From Methanomicrobiaceae archaeon (GTDB lineage: Archaea; Halobacteriota; Methanomicrobia; Methanomicrobiales; Methanomicrobiaceae), in contig DAOVRB010000050.1 of NCBI GenBank assembly GCA_030628325.1, forward strand, positions 1 to 7,024: a stretch of DNA of 7,024 bases, read 5' to 3'. Shown piece by piece: positions 1 to 5,338 of this stretch; the stretch's first letter is position 1, and each line of letters starts with the position of its first letter. The translations under genes were made by a program, and so were the position numbers. Under the pieces are notes generated by a model. It made no database searches and was not told where the DNA came from. It saw only the letters and a list, made by a program, of their open reading frames with translations.

Positions 1-606
1 AATATCATCTATACGCGGGGCCCATGCACCTTCATCCCCTTTGCCACAGCCTTTACCCTGTTCAATCAGGAGTTCTTTAATCTTCTTGTGCACACTGGAA
101 TTTGCAAATACTGCCTCTTCTGAATTAAGTGCACCTGTCGGGACAATCAGAAATTCCTGAATATCAGTTGCATTTGCAGCATGTGCCCCTCCTCCGATCA
201 CATTGCCGAGAGGAAGTGGAGTTTCTGTTGCAAATATTCCGCCAAGATAGTTAAACAGGTTCATATCAAGTGAGTCTGCTGCGGCTTTTGCAGTTGCAAG
301 TGAAACAGCTACAGCTACATTCGCACCGATTGAACTGAAATCAGTTGTTCCGTCAATCTCTCTCATAGAATAATCAATAGATGCCTGATCTGTTGCATCC
401 ATTCCTATTAAAGATGGAACTAACGAAGTTTGAGCATTTGCAATTGCTTCACGTGGCGGAAGTACTTTGGCCTCATGCATACCGGTACTGGCACCACTTG
501 GTGCTGCAGCACGACCAAAACCAAACTCTGTAGTAACATCTGCCTCTACAGTAGGGTTACCCCGGCTGTCAAGTATAGTCCTAAGGACAATATTCTGAAT
601 TTTCAT
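1..606 (-). CDS. eno: Enolase (phosphopyruvate hydratase), N-terminal 202 residues, truncated by window edge
   Basis: Enolase interconverts 2-phosphoglycerate and phosphoenolpyruvate in cytosolic glycolysis/gluconeogenesis and needs Mg2+. The visible 202 codons cover the N-terminal domain and the start of the barrel. Family signatures are LDSRGNPTVE near the start (residues 12-21), the flexible-loop motif APSGASTG (35-42), GGGAHAANATDIQEF (138-152) with the conserved His142 and the acidic residue of the QE pair (150-151), and GDEGAWAP (190-197) with Glu192. These match active-site positions known for the family. About half of the usual 400-430 residues lies beyond position 1. The gene follows rpoK by six bases. 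The rpoK stop is in the same frame, two codons before the eno ATG, so that ATG is the first usable one. The upstream ribosome site is weak (GATGG at best), which suggests translational coupling to rpoK. Enolase at the end of this operon is known archaeal synteny. Confidence 0.96.
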   Translation of the reverse strand, partial: MKIQNIVLRTILDSRGNPTVEADVTTEFGFGRAAAPSGASTGMHEAKVLPPREAIANAQTSLVPSLIGMDATDQASIDYSMREIDGTTDFSSIGANVAVAVSLATAKAAADSLDMNLFNYLGGIFATETPLPLGNVIGGGAHAANATDIQEFLIVPTGALNSEEAVFANSSVHKKIKELLIEQGKGCGKGDEGAWAPRIDDI

Positions 607-612
607 AGTCCA

Positions 613-783
613 TCATCTAGTTCTCTTTACAGTGATAGGAATCACACCTTTCGTGAATTCCTCCTCAGCTATTTCAAGCGGATCTATACTGCTGGTCCTG
701 ACCAGAACAGGAGCACCCATAGAAATCTGCAGAGAACGTGCACCAATAATTCTGGCTCTCTCATACCGCGTATACACTTTCAT
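613..783 (-). CDS. rpoK: DNA-directed RNA polymerase subunit K (Rpo6, RPB6/omega homologue)
   Basis: This 56-residue protein is the archaeal counterpart of eukaryotic RPB6 and bacterial omega, which latch onto the largest subunit and help polymerase assembly. The sequence has the nearly invariant start YTRYERARIIGAR (residues 4-16), then LQISMGAPVLV (18-28), a DPLEIAEEE segment (34-42) and the typical basic end PITVKRTR. Length is normal for the short archaeal form. Two ATGs are adjacent (783 and 786). GGAG at 789-792 is five bases before the inner one and only two before the outer one, so the inner start is chosen. It lies between tRNA-Pro and eno, 34 bases after the tRNA, so its mRNA may be released by tRNA processing. 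It is too short for many automatic gene finders but unmistakable. Confidence 0.95.
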   Translation of the reverse strand: MKVYTRYERARIIGARSLQISMGAPVLVRTSSIDPLEIAEEEFTKGVIPITVKRTR

Positions 784-817
784 CATATCTCCACAAAATG
801 TAATTATTATTTATGAA

Positions 818-890
818 TGGGGTCGCTGAGATTCGAACTCAGGTTACAGCATCCCGAACGCCATAGGATTCCAGGCTACCCCACGACCCC
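818..890 (-). tRNA. tRNA-Pro, anticodon CGG
   Basis: This is a 73-nt cloverleaf. The acceptor stem GGGGTCG pairs with CGACCCC, followed by discriminator A at 818 and no encoded CCA. The D arm is of the GGGGTAGCCTGG type seen in archaeal proline tRNAs. The anticodon loop TTCGGGA (858-852) has anticodon CGG at 856-854. The T arm is CTGAG-TTCGAAT-CTCAG, fully paired. The anticodon reads the proline codon CCG. The anticodon stem (TGGCG with TGCTG) is odd: three of its five pairs are G·U or U·G wobbles. The gene sits in the operon between rpoN (24 bases before) and rpoK (34 bases after), so RNase P and tRNase Z processing would split the polycistronic transcript here. Confidence 0.93.
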
Positions 891-914
891 TTATCAATTA
901 ATACTAACTTTTTT

Positions 915-1103
915 TCACTGGTAAGGGGTAAGCTCATCAATAATCTCTTTGTGTGTCAACAGCATGCGCCTGCAGCAATAACGCTCCAGACCGAGATCAT
1001 CGAGGATCTGTTTGGGATCCTCGCCTGCATCTCTTCGCTGTTTGTACTCTTCCCATGCTGTGGAAATTACTTTTCCACAGGTAAAACATCGGACTGGTAT
1101 CAT
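915..1103 (-). CDS. rpoN: DNA-directed RNA polymerase subunit N (Rpo10, RPB10 homologue)
   Basis: This 62-residue zinc-binding subunit belongs to the D-L-N-P assembly platform of archaeal RNA polymerase. It is not the bacterial sigma-54 of the same symbol. The zinc site is visible as CFTCGK (Cys6, Cys9) and the adjacent cysteine pair in YCCRRML (Cys43, Cys44), the exact pattern of RPB10 proteins. The following THKEIIDEL corresponds to the conserved helix after the CC pair. Length is normal. It starts 31 bases after rps9 ends. That gap is AT-rich (1116-1134, ATAAATAAATATA-like) with no strong Shine-Dalgarno, only a GAGAGAT stretch. The AT-rich gap resembles a weak TATA element, so an internal promoter is possible but unproven. 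tRNA-Pro follows 24 bases downstream. Confidence 0.95.
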   Translation of the reverse strand: MIPVRCFTCGKVISTAWEEYKQRRDAGEDPKQILDDLGLERYCCRRMLLTHKEIIDELTPYQ

Positions 1104-1134
1104 ACAGATCGATCTCTCTATATTTATTTATATC

Positions 1135-1536
1135 TTAACGATAAGACTTCTGGAATTTCGCACGTGCACCACGACCATGTGGCTTCTTTGCTTCCTTCTG
1201 TCTGGAATCATTCACAAGGAGTGTCCTGTCATATGCAAGATAACTGTCCTTGATTTTTGGATCATTATGCCACTCTACGATACCACGGGCAAGTGCTGTG
1301 CGAACAGCCTCAGCCTGACCCATAACGCCACCACCATAGACATTAATGGTTACGTCAATTCCATCCAGAACATCCGGAGTTAGTAACAGTGGTTCTGAAA
1401 TCTTCATTTGCACCATTTCAGTACCATAGATTTCAAGCGGTACTGAATTTATACGAACTCTGCCTTTGCCTTCTTTTAGTGTTGCTCTGGCAACTGCAGT
1501 CTTTCTCTTTCCACTTGTATTGATTACTTTAGCCAT
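1135..1536 (-). CDS. rps9: Small ribosomal subunit protein uS9
   Basis: uS9 is a 30S head protein whose C-terminal tail reaches the P-site tRNA. The 133-residue product has the family start GKRKTAVARA (residues 9-18), the glycine-rich core VYGGGVMGQAEAVRTALARG (66-85), and the basic tail with DSRQKEAKKPHGRGARA (110-126) ending in FQKSYR, where the terminal Lys/Arg residues contact tRNA. Length is typical for archaea. The ATG is preceded by AGGTGG with a six-base spacer, which fixes the start. It follows rpl13 by 14 bases, the pairing also seen in bacteria (rplM-rpsI), and precedes rpoN. Confidence 0.97.
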   Translation of the reverse strand: MAKVINTSGKRKTAVARATLKEGKGRVRINSVPLEIYGTEMVQMKISEPLLLTPDVLDGIDVTINVYGGGVMGQAEAVRTALARGIVEWHNDPKIKDSYLAYDRTLLVNDSRQKEAKKPHGRGARAKFQKSYR

Positions 1537-1550
1537 TGAGAACCACCTGT

Positions 1551-1973
1551 TTAGAATTTAGCTCCAAGTTTGGTACTGACTGAGCCAAGCGTCACATACT
1601 TAGGGGTGGAAAGTCTGTCAACATGTGCCTTTTCAAAGGTCTCCATTCCAACACCCTCAAACTCATCAGGAACACCAACGTAGACTTTAACCCGTCTGAA
1701 TGCTTCCGCACCACGTTCCCTTTTATAGGGGAGCATGCCACGGATTGTGCGCTTCATGATATGATCAGGTCTCCTTGGGAAGAATGGACCGCCTTCTCTG
1801 GAACCACGTTTTCTCTTCTGATCATAGTGTGCATATACAGATGCTTTTGCACCGGAAATAACAGCACTCTCAGCATTTACAATAGCAATTTCCTCACCTT
1901 CGAGTGAACGTTTTGCCACAATACTGGCGAGCCTTCCAAGGCGAAGGCCTTCTGCATTAATTACAGTAACCAT
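1551..1973 (-). CDS. rpl13: Large ribosomal subunit protein uL13
   Basis: uL13 is an early-assembly protein of the 50S subunit that binds 23S rRNA. The product is 140 residues from the chosen start. It shows VINAEGLRLGRLAS (4-17), the basic KRKRGSREGGPFFPRRPD block (53-70), and RTIRGMLPYKRERG (75-88), the core RNA-binding signature of archaeal uL13. Two in-frame ATGs exist, at 1979 and 1973. The Shine-Dalgarno GAGGTG (1982-1987) is two bases from the first but eight from the second, so the inner ATG is preferred; the alternative adds Met-Asp. That Shine-Dalgarno overlaps the rpl18e stop codon, so the two genes are tightly coupled. uS9 follows directly. Confidence 0.95.
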   Translation of the reverse strand: MVTVINAEGLRLGRLASIVAKRSLEGEEIAIVNAESAVISGAKASVYAHYDQKRKRGSREGGPFFPRRPDHIMKRTIRGMLPYKRERGAEAFRRVKVYVGVPDEFEGVGMETFEKAHVDRLSTPKYVTLGSVSTKLGAKF

Positions 1974-1980
1974 ATCCATT

Positions 1981-2346
1981 TCACCTCAGAATTCTTACAC
2001 AGTTCCCATTGGGATTATCCCTGAGAAGATCCTCAATAGTCATGCACTTTCCATTTGCGTCCTTTATCTTTGATGCTGCAGCATCACTAAAATTCAGTGC
2101 TGCCACTGAAACCTGTAGATCAATAACTCCACTTCCAAGAACCTTGCCAGGTACAATGATGATTTCATCTTTTTTTGCATACCGACTAATCTTACTGATA
2201 TTAACCTCAGCATAATTCCTGTTAGGAGCTTCCAGCCTCTTTGCAATCTCGCGCCAGAGGTTTGCATCATTTACTCTGGATGCCTCTTTTAGCATTGAGA
2301 TCAGAGCAGAGTAACGCGGATTTGTTTTTTTATCAACTCTCTTCAT
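1981..2346 (-). CDS. rpl18e: Large ribosomal subunit protein eL18 (archaeal L18e)
   Basis: eL18 is a 50S protein shared by archaea and eukaryotes; its core fold is related to bacterial uL15. The 121-residue product shows the KTNPRYSALI start (7-16), WREIAKRLEAPNR (31-43), the conserved loop IIIVPGKVLGSG (62-73), and the C-terminal IEDLLRDNPNG segment (104-114) followed by VRILR. Length is normal for archaea. The reading frame begins inside the 3' end of rpoD, a 14-base overlap (2333-2346). A good Shine-Dalgarno (AGGAAGGAT, about six bases upstream) lies within the rpoD coding sequence and supports this start. Position after rpoD is the standard euryarchaeal order. Confidence 0.96.
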   Translation of the reverse strand: MKRVDKKTNPRYSALISMLKEASRVNDANLWREIAKRLEAPNRNYAEVNISKISRYAKKDEIIIVPGKVLGSGVIDLQVSVAALNFSDAAASKIKDANGKCMTIEDLLRDNPNGNCVRILR

Positions 2347-3187
2347 TTACAATCCTTCCTGAAATATCACTCAGTACATCTATCAGACTTTCAGACTTTT
2401 CTTTTATATACAAAAATGCGCGTTCCATTATCACATTTACAGGAAGCGAACCATCACTTTCAACCACAAAAATATAACGGGTGTTGTCCGAAATTATGTG
2501 TATTGCAGGTTCATTTCCAATGCCTCCTGCTATGCAGGCATGCTCACAGAGTTTGCAGAGTGAACAACTCTCAAGTTTTCCATCTGCAACCTCAACAAAT
2601 TTGTTGCCAGGTTTTAGCACAAGCACACCTTTCGGGCATTCCTCTACACACATACCACATGCGTCACAGCGGTCATCCACTTTAATTATCGGATAACTCT
2701 TATAACCACAGGCAAGTGTCGACTCCCACTTTGCATGCTCTTTGCCTGTATTAAGTTCCGCACGGGCTTCCAGTACAACCTTCTGGTCCATCTCAAGTTT
2801 TACAAGAGGAATGTTGGCATCAACAGGAATCGTATTAGGATCCTGAGGAATCAGATCACTTGAATAGACCGTCTTCCCACCTTCAACACCCTCAACACTA
2901 AGAGTATATATGGCCTGACAGGATGAACAACCCTCACCGTCACAGGAACATTCGTCCCTCCGGACATAAGCTGTAAGATCTGTCTTCAGTGGAATCAAAC
3001 CAAGACGGTGTGCCAGAATTTCATCGAATAATGCACTGTTATTATCATATATCATAACATCTTCGATGGCGAGTGTTGGAACCTCGCTTATCATTGCCCT
3101 CCGGAAACTGTTTGCAAATGCAGGTGTTGTTCCGGACAATATAAAACGGGCTACGTGTTCATCCAGTCTGATAAATGAGATATCCAT
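2333..3187 (-). CDS. rpoD: DNA-directed RNA polymerase subunit D (Rpo3) with two predicted [4Fe-4S] clusters
   Basis: Rpo3 is the archaeal homologue of RPB3 and half of the bacterial alpha dimer; with subunit L it nucleates polymerase assembly. It is not the bacterial sigma factor of this symbol. In 284 residues the order is: N-terminal dimerisation part with NSFRRAMISEVPTLAIEDV (26-44) and LAHRLGLIPL (58-67); a CxC-x4-CxxC site at Cys80, 82, 87, 90, likely for zinc; then an inserted ferredoxin-like domain with Cys174, 177, 180, 184 and Cys208, 211, 214, 218; and the C-terminal dimerisation helices. Both clusters have complete CxxCxxCxxxC patterns, as reported for Rpo3 of some methanogens, so two [4Fe-4S] clusters are predicted. 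The gene starts three bases after rps11 and overlaps rpl18e by 14 bases. A GGAG lies ten bases upstream of the ATG. Confidence 0.97.
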   Translation of the reverse strand: MDISFIRLDEHVARFILSGTTPAFANSFRRAMISEVPTLAIEDVMIYDNNSALFDEILAHRLGLIPLKTDLTAYVRRDECSCDGEGCSSCQAIYTLSVEGVEGGKTVYSSDLIPQDPNTIPVDANIPLVKLEMDQKVVLEARAELNTGKEHAKWESTLACGYKSYPIIKVDDRCDACGMCVEECPKGVLVLKPGNKFVEVADGKLESCSLCKLCEHACIAGGIGNEPAIHIISDNTRYIFVVESDGSLPVNVIMERAFLYIKEKSESLIDVLSDISGRIVNEES

Positions 3188-3190
3188 TAA

Positions 3191-3589
3191 CTAGACTCTC
3201 CTGCCCCTTCTCCCACCTTTGGCACGAATGCTGTCATGAGGTACGGGTGTTACGTCTTCAATACGTCCAATTCTTATACCAGCCCTTGCAAGAGCACGAA
3301 TTGCTGCCTGGGCACCGGGTCCCGGACTGCGCTGCTTACCTCTGCCAGGTGCACGCACTTTAATATGTAATCCAACAATGCCTTTTTCCCGGACCTGCTG
3401 GGCTAGATTCGTTGCCATCTGCATTGCTGCATATGGAGAACTTTCATTCCTGTCCTGTTTAACAACCATTCCACCACTGCTTTTGGTTATAGTTTCTGCA
3501 CCAGAAAGATCAGTAACGGTAATTACGGTGTTATTAAAGGAAGCATATATGTGTGCAACTCCCCATTTATCATTAAAATCTGCTGCCAT
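3191..3589 (-). CDS. rps11: Small ribosomal subunit protein uS11
   Basis: uS11 is a 30S platform protein close to the mRNA exit region. The 132-residue product has WGVAHIYASFNNTVITVTDL (9-28), KSSGGMVVKQDR (36-47), the signature PGRGKQRSPGPGAQAAIRAL (81-100) and the strongly basic end VTPVPHDSIRAKGGRRGRR (113-131), all canonical for archaeal uS11. Its ATG overlaps the rps4 stop codon by one base (TAATG), and GGAGG at 3599-3603, inside rps4, lies nine bases upstream, so coupled translation is expected. It is followed three bases later by rpoD. Confidence 0.97.
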   Translation of the reverse strand: MAADFNDKWGVAHIYASFNNTVITVTDLSGAETITKSSGGMVVKQDRNESSPYAAMQMATNLAQQVREKGIVGLHIKVRAPGRGKQRSPGPGAQAAIRALARAGIRIGRIEDVTPVPHDSIRAKGGRRGRRV

Positions 3590-4140
3590 TACAGACGACC
3601 TCCTGCACGGATAACACGTTCACGTTCCGGGTGAACATCATTCGTTAGTGGTGAAAGACCATAGTAACCAAGAGTACCTTCTTCAACTTTTTTTACACGA
3701 TACCCGGGAATTGATACTTTCCTGCCACCAAGTGCAATGTGACCATGAGTGATAAACTGGCGTGCCTGCTTTGGTGAGCGTGCAAGACCCTGCCTGTATA
3801 CAAGAGTCTGGAGGCGACGCTCAAGTTCAACCTCAATTTTCATTGCCAGCACATCGCCGATACTGGCATTCTCTCCAAGAAGGCCAAAACGGTTCAGGTG
3901 ACCAAGCAGTTCATCTTCCTTCTTTGCAATCATTGCTTCATCAATAGAAGCTGATTTTAGTGCAAGGAGATCTCTTGCTGCATGGCGATAACGCCTGAGA
4001 TTACTCTGTGCTTTCCAGAGTTCACGCTTGTTACGAAGACCATATTCTATTACAAGACGTGTTTCGTCTTCAATACGGGACTTCTCAAATCTGCGCTTTG
4101 GTGTCTCATACTGTTTGTGATTTTGTCCAGGATAACTCAT
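3589..4140 (-). CDS. rps4: Small ribosomal subunit protein uS4
   Basis: uS4 binds 16S rRNA early in 30S assembly. The 183-residue product begins with the archaeal signature YPGQNHKQYETPKRRFEKSR (3-22), continues with YGLRNKRELWK (33-43), and holds an S4 RNA-binding domain at about 107-170 (RRLQTLVYRQGLARSPKQAR, then FITHGHIALGGRKVSIPGY at 129-147). It ends with a basic tail, RVIRAGGRL. Length is normal for archaea. It begins 12 bases after rps13; GGTGG about four bases before the ATG serves as the ribosome site. Its stop overlaps the rps11 start. Confidence 0.97.
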   Translation of the reverse strand: MSYPGQNHKQYETPKRRFEKSRIEDETRLVIEYGLRNKRELWKAQSNLRRYRHAARDLLALKSASIDEAMIAKKEDELLGHLNRFGLLGENASIGDVLAMKIEVELERRLQTLVYRQGLARSPKQARQFITHGHIALGGRKVSIPGYRVKKVEEGTLGYYGLSPLTNDVHPERERVIRAGGRL

Positions 4141-4152
4141 TCAACCACCGGA

Positions 4153-4602
4153 TTAGTTCCTCTTTTTGCTGACACCAACTGTAGTGCCGGTTCTTCCTGT
4201 AGACTTAGTACGCTGTCCACGGACTTTCTGGTTTGTCTCATGACGAATACCACGGTAGCATCGAATCTTCCTCATACGGTTAATATCATCTTCAATTGCC
4301 ATACGAAGTTCCGCACCCAGAAGTTGCTTTGCCTCTCCAGAGTAAACGTCCTTCTGACGGTTTAACATCCAGGTAGGCACGTTGCTCTTATAGTTTGTAA
4401 CAACTTCACGAATCCGGTCCACATGTTCATCATCAAGCAGACCCAGTGTCGCCCGCGGGTCAACAACGGCCAGTTTTGCGATGACACCTGAGGTGTGCAT
4501 ACCAATACCAGGAAGACCTGCCAGAGCGATCTGAACCGCTTTTGTACCATCAAGGTCGGCGTTTTCCACCCTTACAAAATATTTAATCTCTTGTTCTTCC
4601 AT
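4153..4602 (-). CDS. rps13: Small ribosomal subunit protein uS13
   Basis: uS13 sits at the head of the 30S subunit, forming bridges with the 50S subunit and touching the P-site tRNA. The 149-residue product has the helix-two-turns-helix region (about 18-60) with GLPGIGMHTSGVIA (29-42), the archaeal middle segment VPTWMLNRQKDV (75-86), and the C-terminal RNA-contact motifs RCYRGIRHE (114-122) and VRGQRTKSTGRTG (127-139). Length fits the archaeal/eukaryotic form, which is longer than the bacterial one. It is the first protein gene of the operon, 31 bases after tRNA-Ser. GAGG lies about nine bases before the ATG, and no earlier in-frame start is needed. Confidence 0.97.
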   Translation of the reverse strand: MEEQEIKYFVRVENADLDGTKAVQIALAGLPGIGMHTSGVIAKLAVVDPRATLGLLDDEHVDRIREVVTNYKSNVPTWMLNRQKDVYSGEAKQLLGAELRMAIEDDINRMRKIRCYRGIRHETNQKVRGQRTKSTGRTGTTVGVSKKRN

Positions 4603-4633
4603 TCAACTGCCTCACAATGAGATTGCTCTGAAG

Positions 4634-4718
4634 CGCTGAGGGAGGGATTTGAACCCTCGAGTCCCAGAGGGACACGGGGTTAGCAACCCCGCGCCATGCC
4701 AGGCTTGGCTACCTCAAC
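4634..4718 (-). tRNA. tRNA-Ser, anticodon GCT
   Basis: This is an 85-nt class II tRNA. The acceptor stem GTTGAGG pairs with CCTCAGC (one U·G pair), with discriminator G at 4634, as expected for serine, and no encoded CCA. The anticodon stem CGGGG/CCCCG is perfect and flanks loop TTGCTAA (4686-4680), anticodon GCT at 4684-4682, which reads AGC and AGU. The long variable arm GTCCC-TCT-GGGAC marks serine rather than a class I tRNA. The T arm is GAGGG-TTCAAAT-CCCTC. It lies 31 bases upstream of rps13 with no promoter visible between, so it is probably the first member of the ribosomal operon transcript. Confidence 0.96.
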
Positions 4719-4752
4719 AGAGAAAATCTCGCATCTTTCGACACTCGCAGCA

Positions 4753-4760
4753 CATATTTA
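4753..4760 (-). promoter_or_regulatory. Candidate TATA box for tRNA-Ser / ribosomal operon
   Basis: The minus strand reads TAAATATG here, 34 bases before the first base of tRNA-Ser. An archaeal start about 23-25 bases downstream of the box would give a leader of roughly ten bases, reasonable for a tRNA-led operon. The match to the methanogen consensus TTTATATA is partial, and no clear BRE was recognised. Confidence 0.35.
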
Positions 4761-4812
4761 CTGCTACCATGAATGTTGCTCAAAATAATAGGCATGAATC
4801 ACACTTAAAGAT

Positions 4813-4881
4813 TGTGGTCTGTTTCAGACCCTGTCATAACTCTGTCAAATGGGATCAGAATAGATTTGACAGTTGACCACA
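4813..4881. repeat. Nested inverted repeats, possible structured RNA or cruciform
   Basis: TGTGGTC at 4813-4819 is exactly complementary to GACCACA at 4875-4881 (7 bp). Inside it, CTGTCAAAT (4842-4850) pairs perfectly with ATTTGACAG (4864-4872) across a 13-base spacer. GGTCTG-TTT-CAGACC (4816-4830) forms a tight 6-bp hairpin that shares bases with the outer stem, so the two folds exclude each other. No family is recognised and no T-run follows on either strand. Confidence 0.5.
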
Positions 4882-5020
4882 TAAAACCAAATTTATACTG
4901 ATCACTTATGTATTCACTCAATATAAGATTACTCAGCTGCGCAGTATTATGATATCCAGTCAAAAAACTGAGAAACATTCCAAAATAGACGATAATTACT
5001 CGCCCTGAGTACAGCATACG

Positions 5021-5069
5021 CTAATGTGATGGTTATCTCAGCATTTGGGCGTTCCATTTATCACATTAG
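5021..5069. repeat. 10-bp perfect inverted repeat with 29-base spacer
   Basis: CTAATGTGAT at 5021-5030 is the exact reverse complement of ATCACATTAG at 5060-5069. As plus-strand RNA, two further G·U pairs could extend the stem inward. It does not flank a gene and no T-run follows. It might be a protein-binding site pair, a hairpin, or a decayed insertion end. Confidence 0.45.
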
Positions 5070-5211
5070 TGATACTTTGCGAATTGATGGGATGGTTTTA
5101 CATTGAGATGGAGATTTACAGGCAAAAGCGTCTGATATACTACAGATCCAGTAAGAGTATACAGCTTGTTACTTTCATTCCGTCCGGACTCTGTGACTAG
5201 AGAAATCCTGG

Positions 5212-5325
5212 ATGGAAAATATGGACTTTGTCTATTTTAATCCCATAATGTGGATTAAAGCGTACATAATTGCCGTCTGCACAGGCAAAGAACCTGAAGT
5301 GGAAAGAGACATAAAAAAGACTTGA
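5212..5325 (+). CDS. Doubtful small ORF, 37 residues
   Basis: This ATG-initiated frame encodes 37 residues with a hydrophobic middle (YFNPIMWIKAYIIAVCTG) and a charged end (KEPEVERDIKKT). It is the only plus-strand frame here with a protein-like composition, and its codon choice looks plausible. Against it: no clear Shine-Dalgarno, very short length, no recognised family, and convergence into the terminator of the stress-protein gene. The opposite strand is also open over part of this stretch. It could be a small membrane-associated protein, the tail of a decayed gene, or chance. Confidence 0.2.
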   Translation: MENMDFVYFNPIMWIKAYIIAVCTGKEPEVERDIKKT

Positions 5326-5338
5326 GAAAAGAAAAGAT
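5311..5338 (-). terminator. Oligo-T terminator of the stress-protein gene
   Basis: Immediately after the stop codon the minus strand reads ATCTTTTCTTTTCTC and then a run of six T (CTTTTTTAT). Archaeal RNA polymerase stops at such short T runs without needing a hairpin, and none is evident. The position, zero to 28 bases past the stop, fits. Confidence 0.6.

Larger units (their letters stand above)
4719..5338. other. Gene-poor intergenic region with inverted repeats
   Basis: These 620 bases between the stress-protein gene and tRNA-Ser hold no convincing gene. A 70-codon minus-strand ORF (4805-5017) has no Shine-Dalgarno, a stop codon one triplet before its ATG, and no recognised family. A 37-codon plus-strand ORF lies at 5212-5325 and a 30-codon one at 5108-5200. 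Structured DNA is present: a nested set of inverted repeats at 4813-4881 and a 10-bp inverted repeat at 5021-5030/5060-5069. The left end carries a candidate operon promoter and the right end the stress-protein terminator. It could be a decayed insertion or hold an unknown structured RNA; neither can be shown from sequence alone. Confidence 0.6.

Noticed and set aside
430..816. 128-codon plus-strand ORF
   Set aside because: It is antisense to eno and rpoK, both of which have clear family signatures, and its composition is not protein-like.
1104..1134. AT-rich gap before rpoN as an internal promoter
   Set aside because: The sequence is TATA-like, but a start 25 bases downstream would fall at or inside the rpoN start codon, so it was not listed as a feature.
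951..1383. Overlapping plus-strand ORFs of 100 and 123 codons
   Set aside because: They are shadows of rpoN and rps9 on the opposite strand.
2416..2696. Plus-strand ORFs with many cysteines and histidines
   Set aside because: They mirror the cysteine-rich cluster domain of rpoD on the other strand.
3982..4365. 127-codon plus-strand ORF
   Set aside because: It runs antisense across the start of rps4 and the end of rps13, both secure genes.
4805..5017. 70-codon minus-strand ORF with a hydrophobic start
   Set aside because: No Shine-Dalgarno, in-frame TAG one codon before the ATG, no recognised family, and it overlaps the inverted-repeat cluster. It is kept only as a remark in the intergenic entry.
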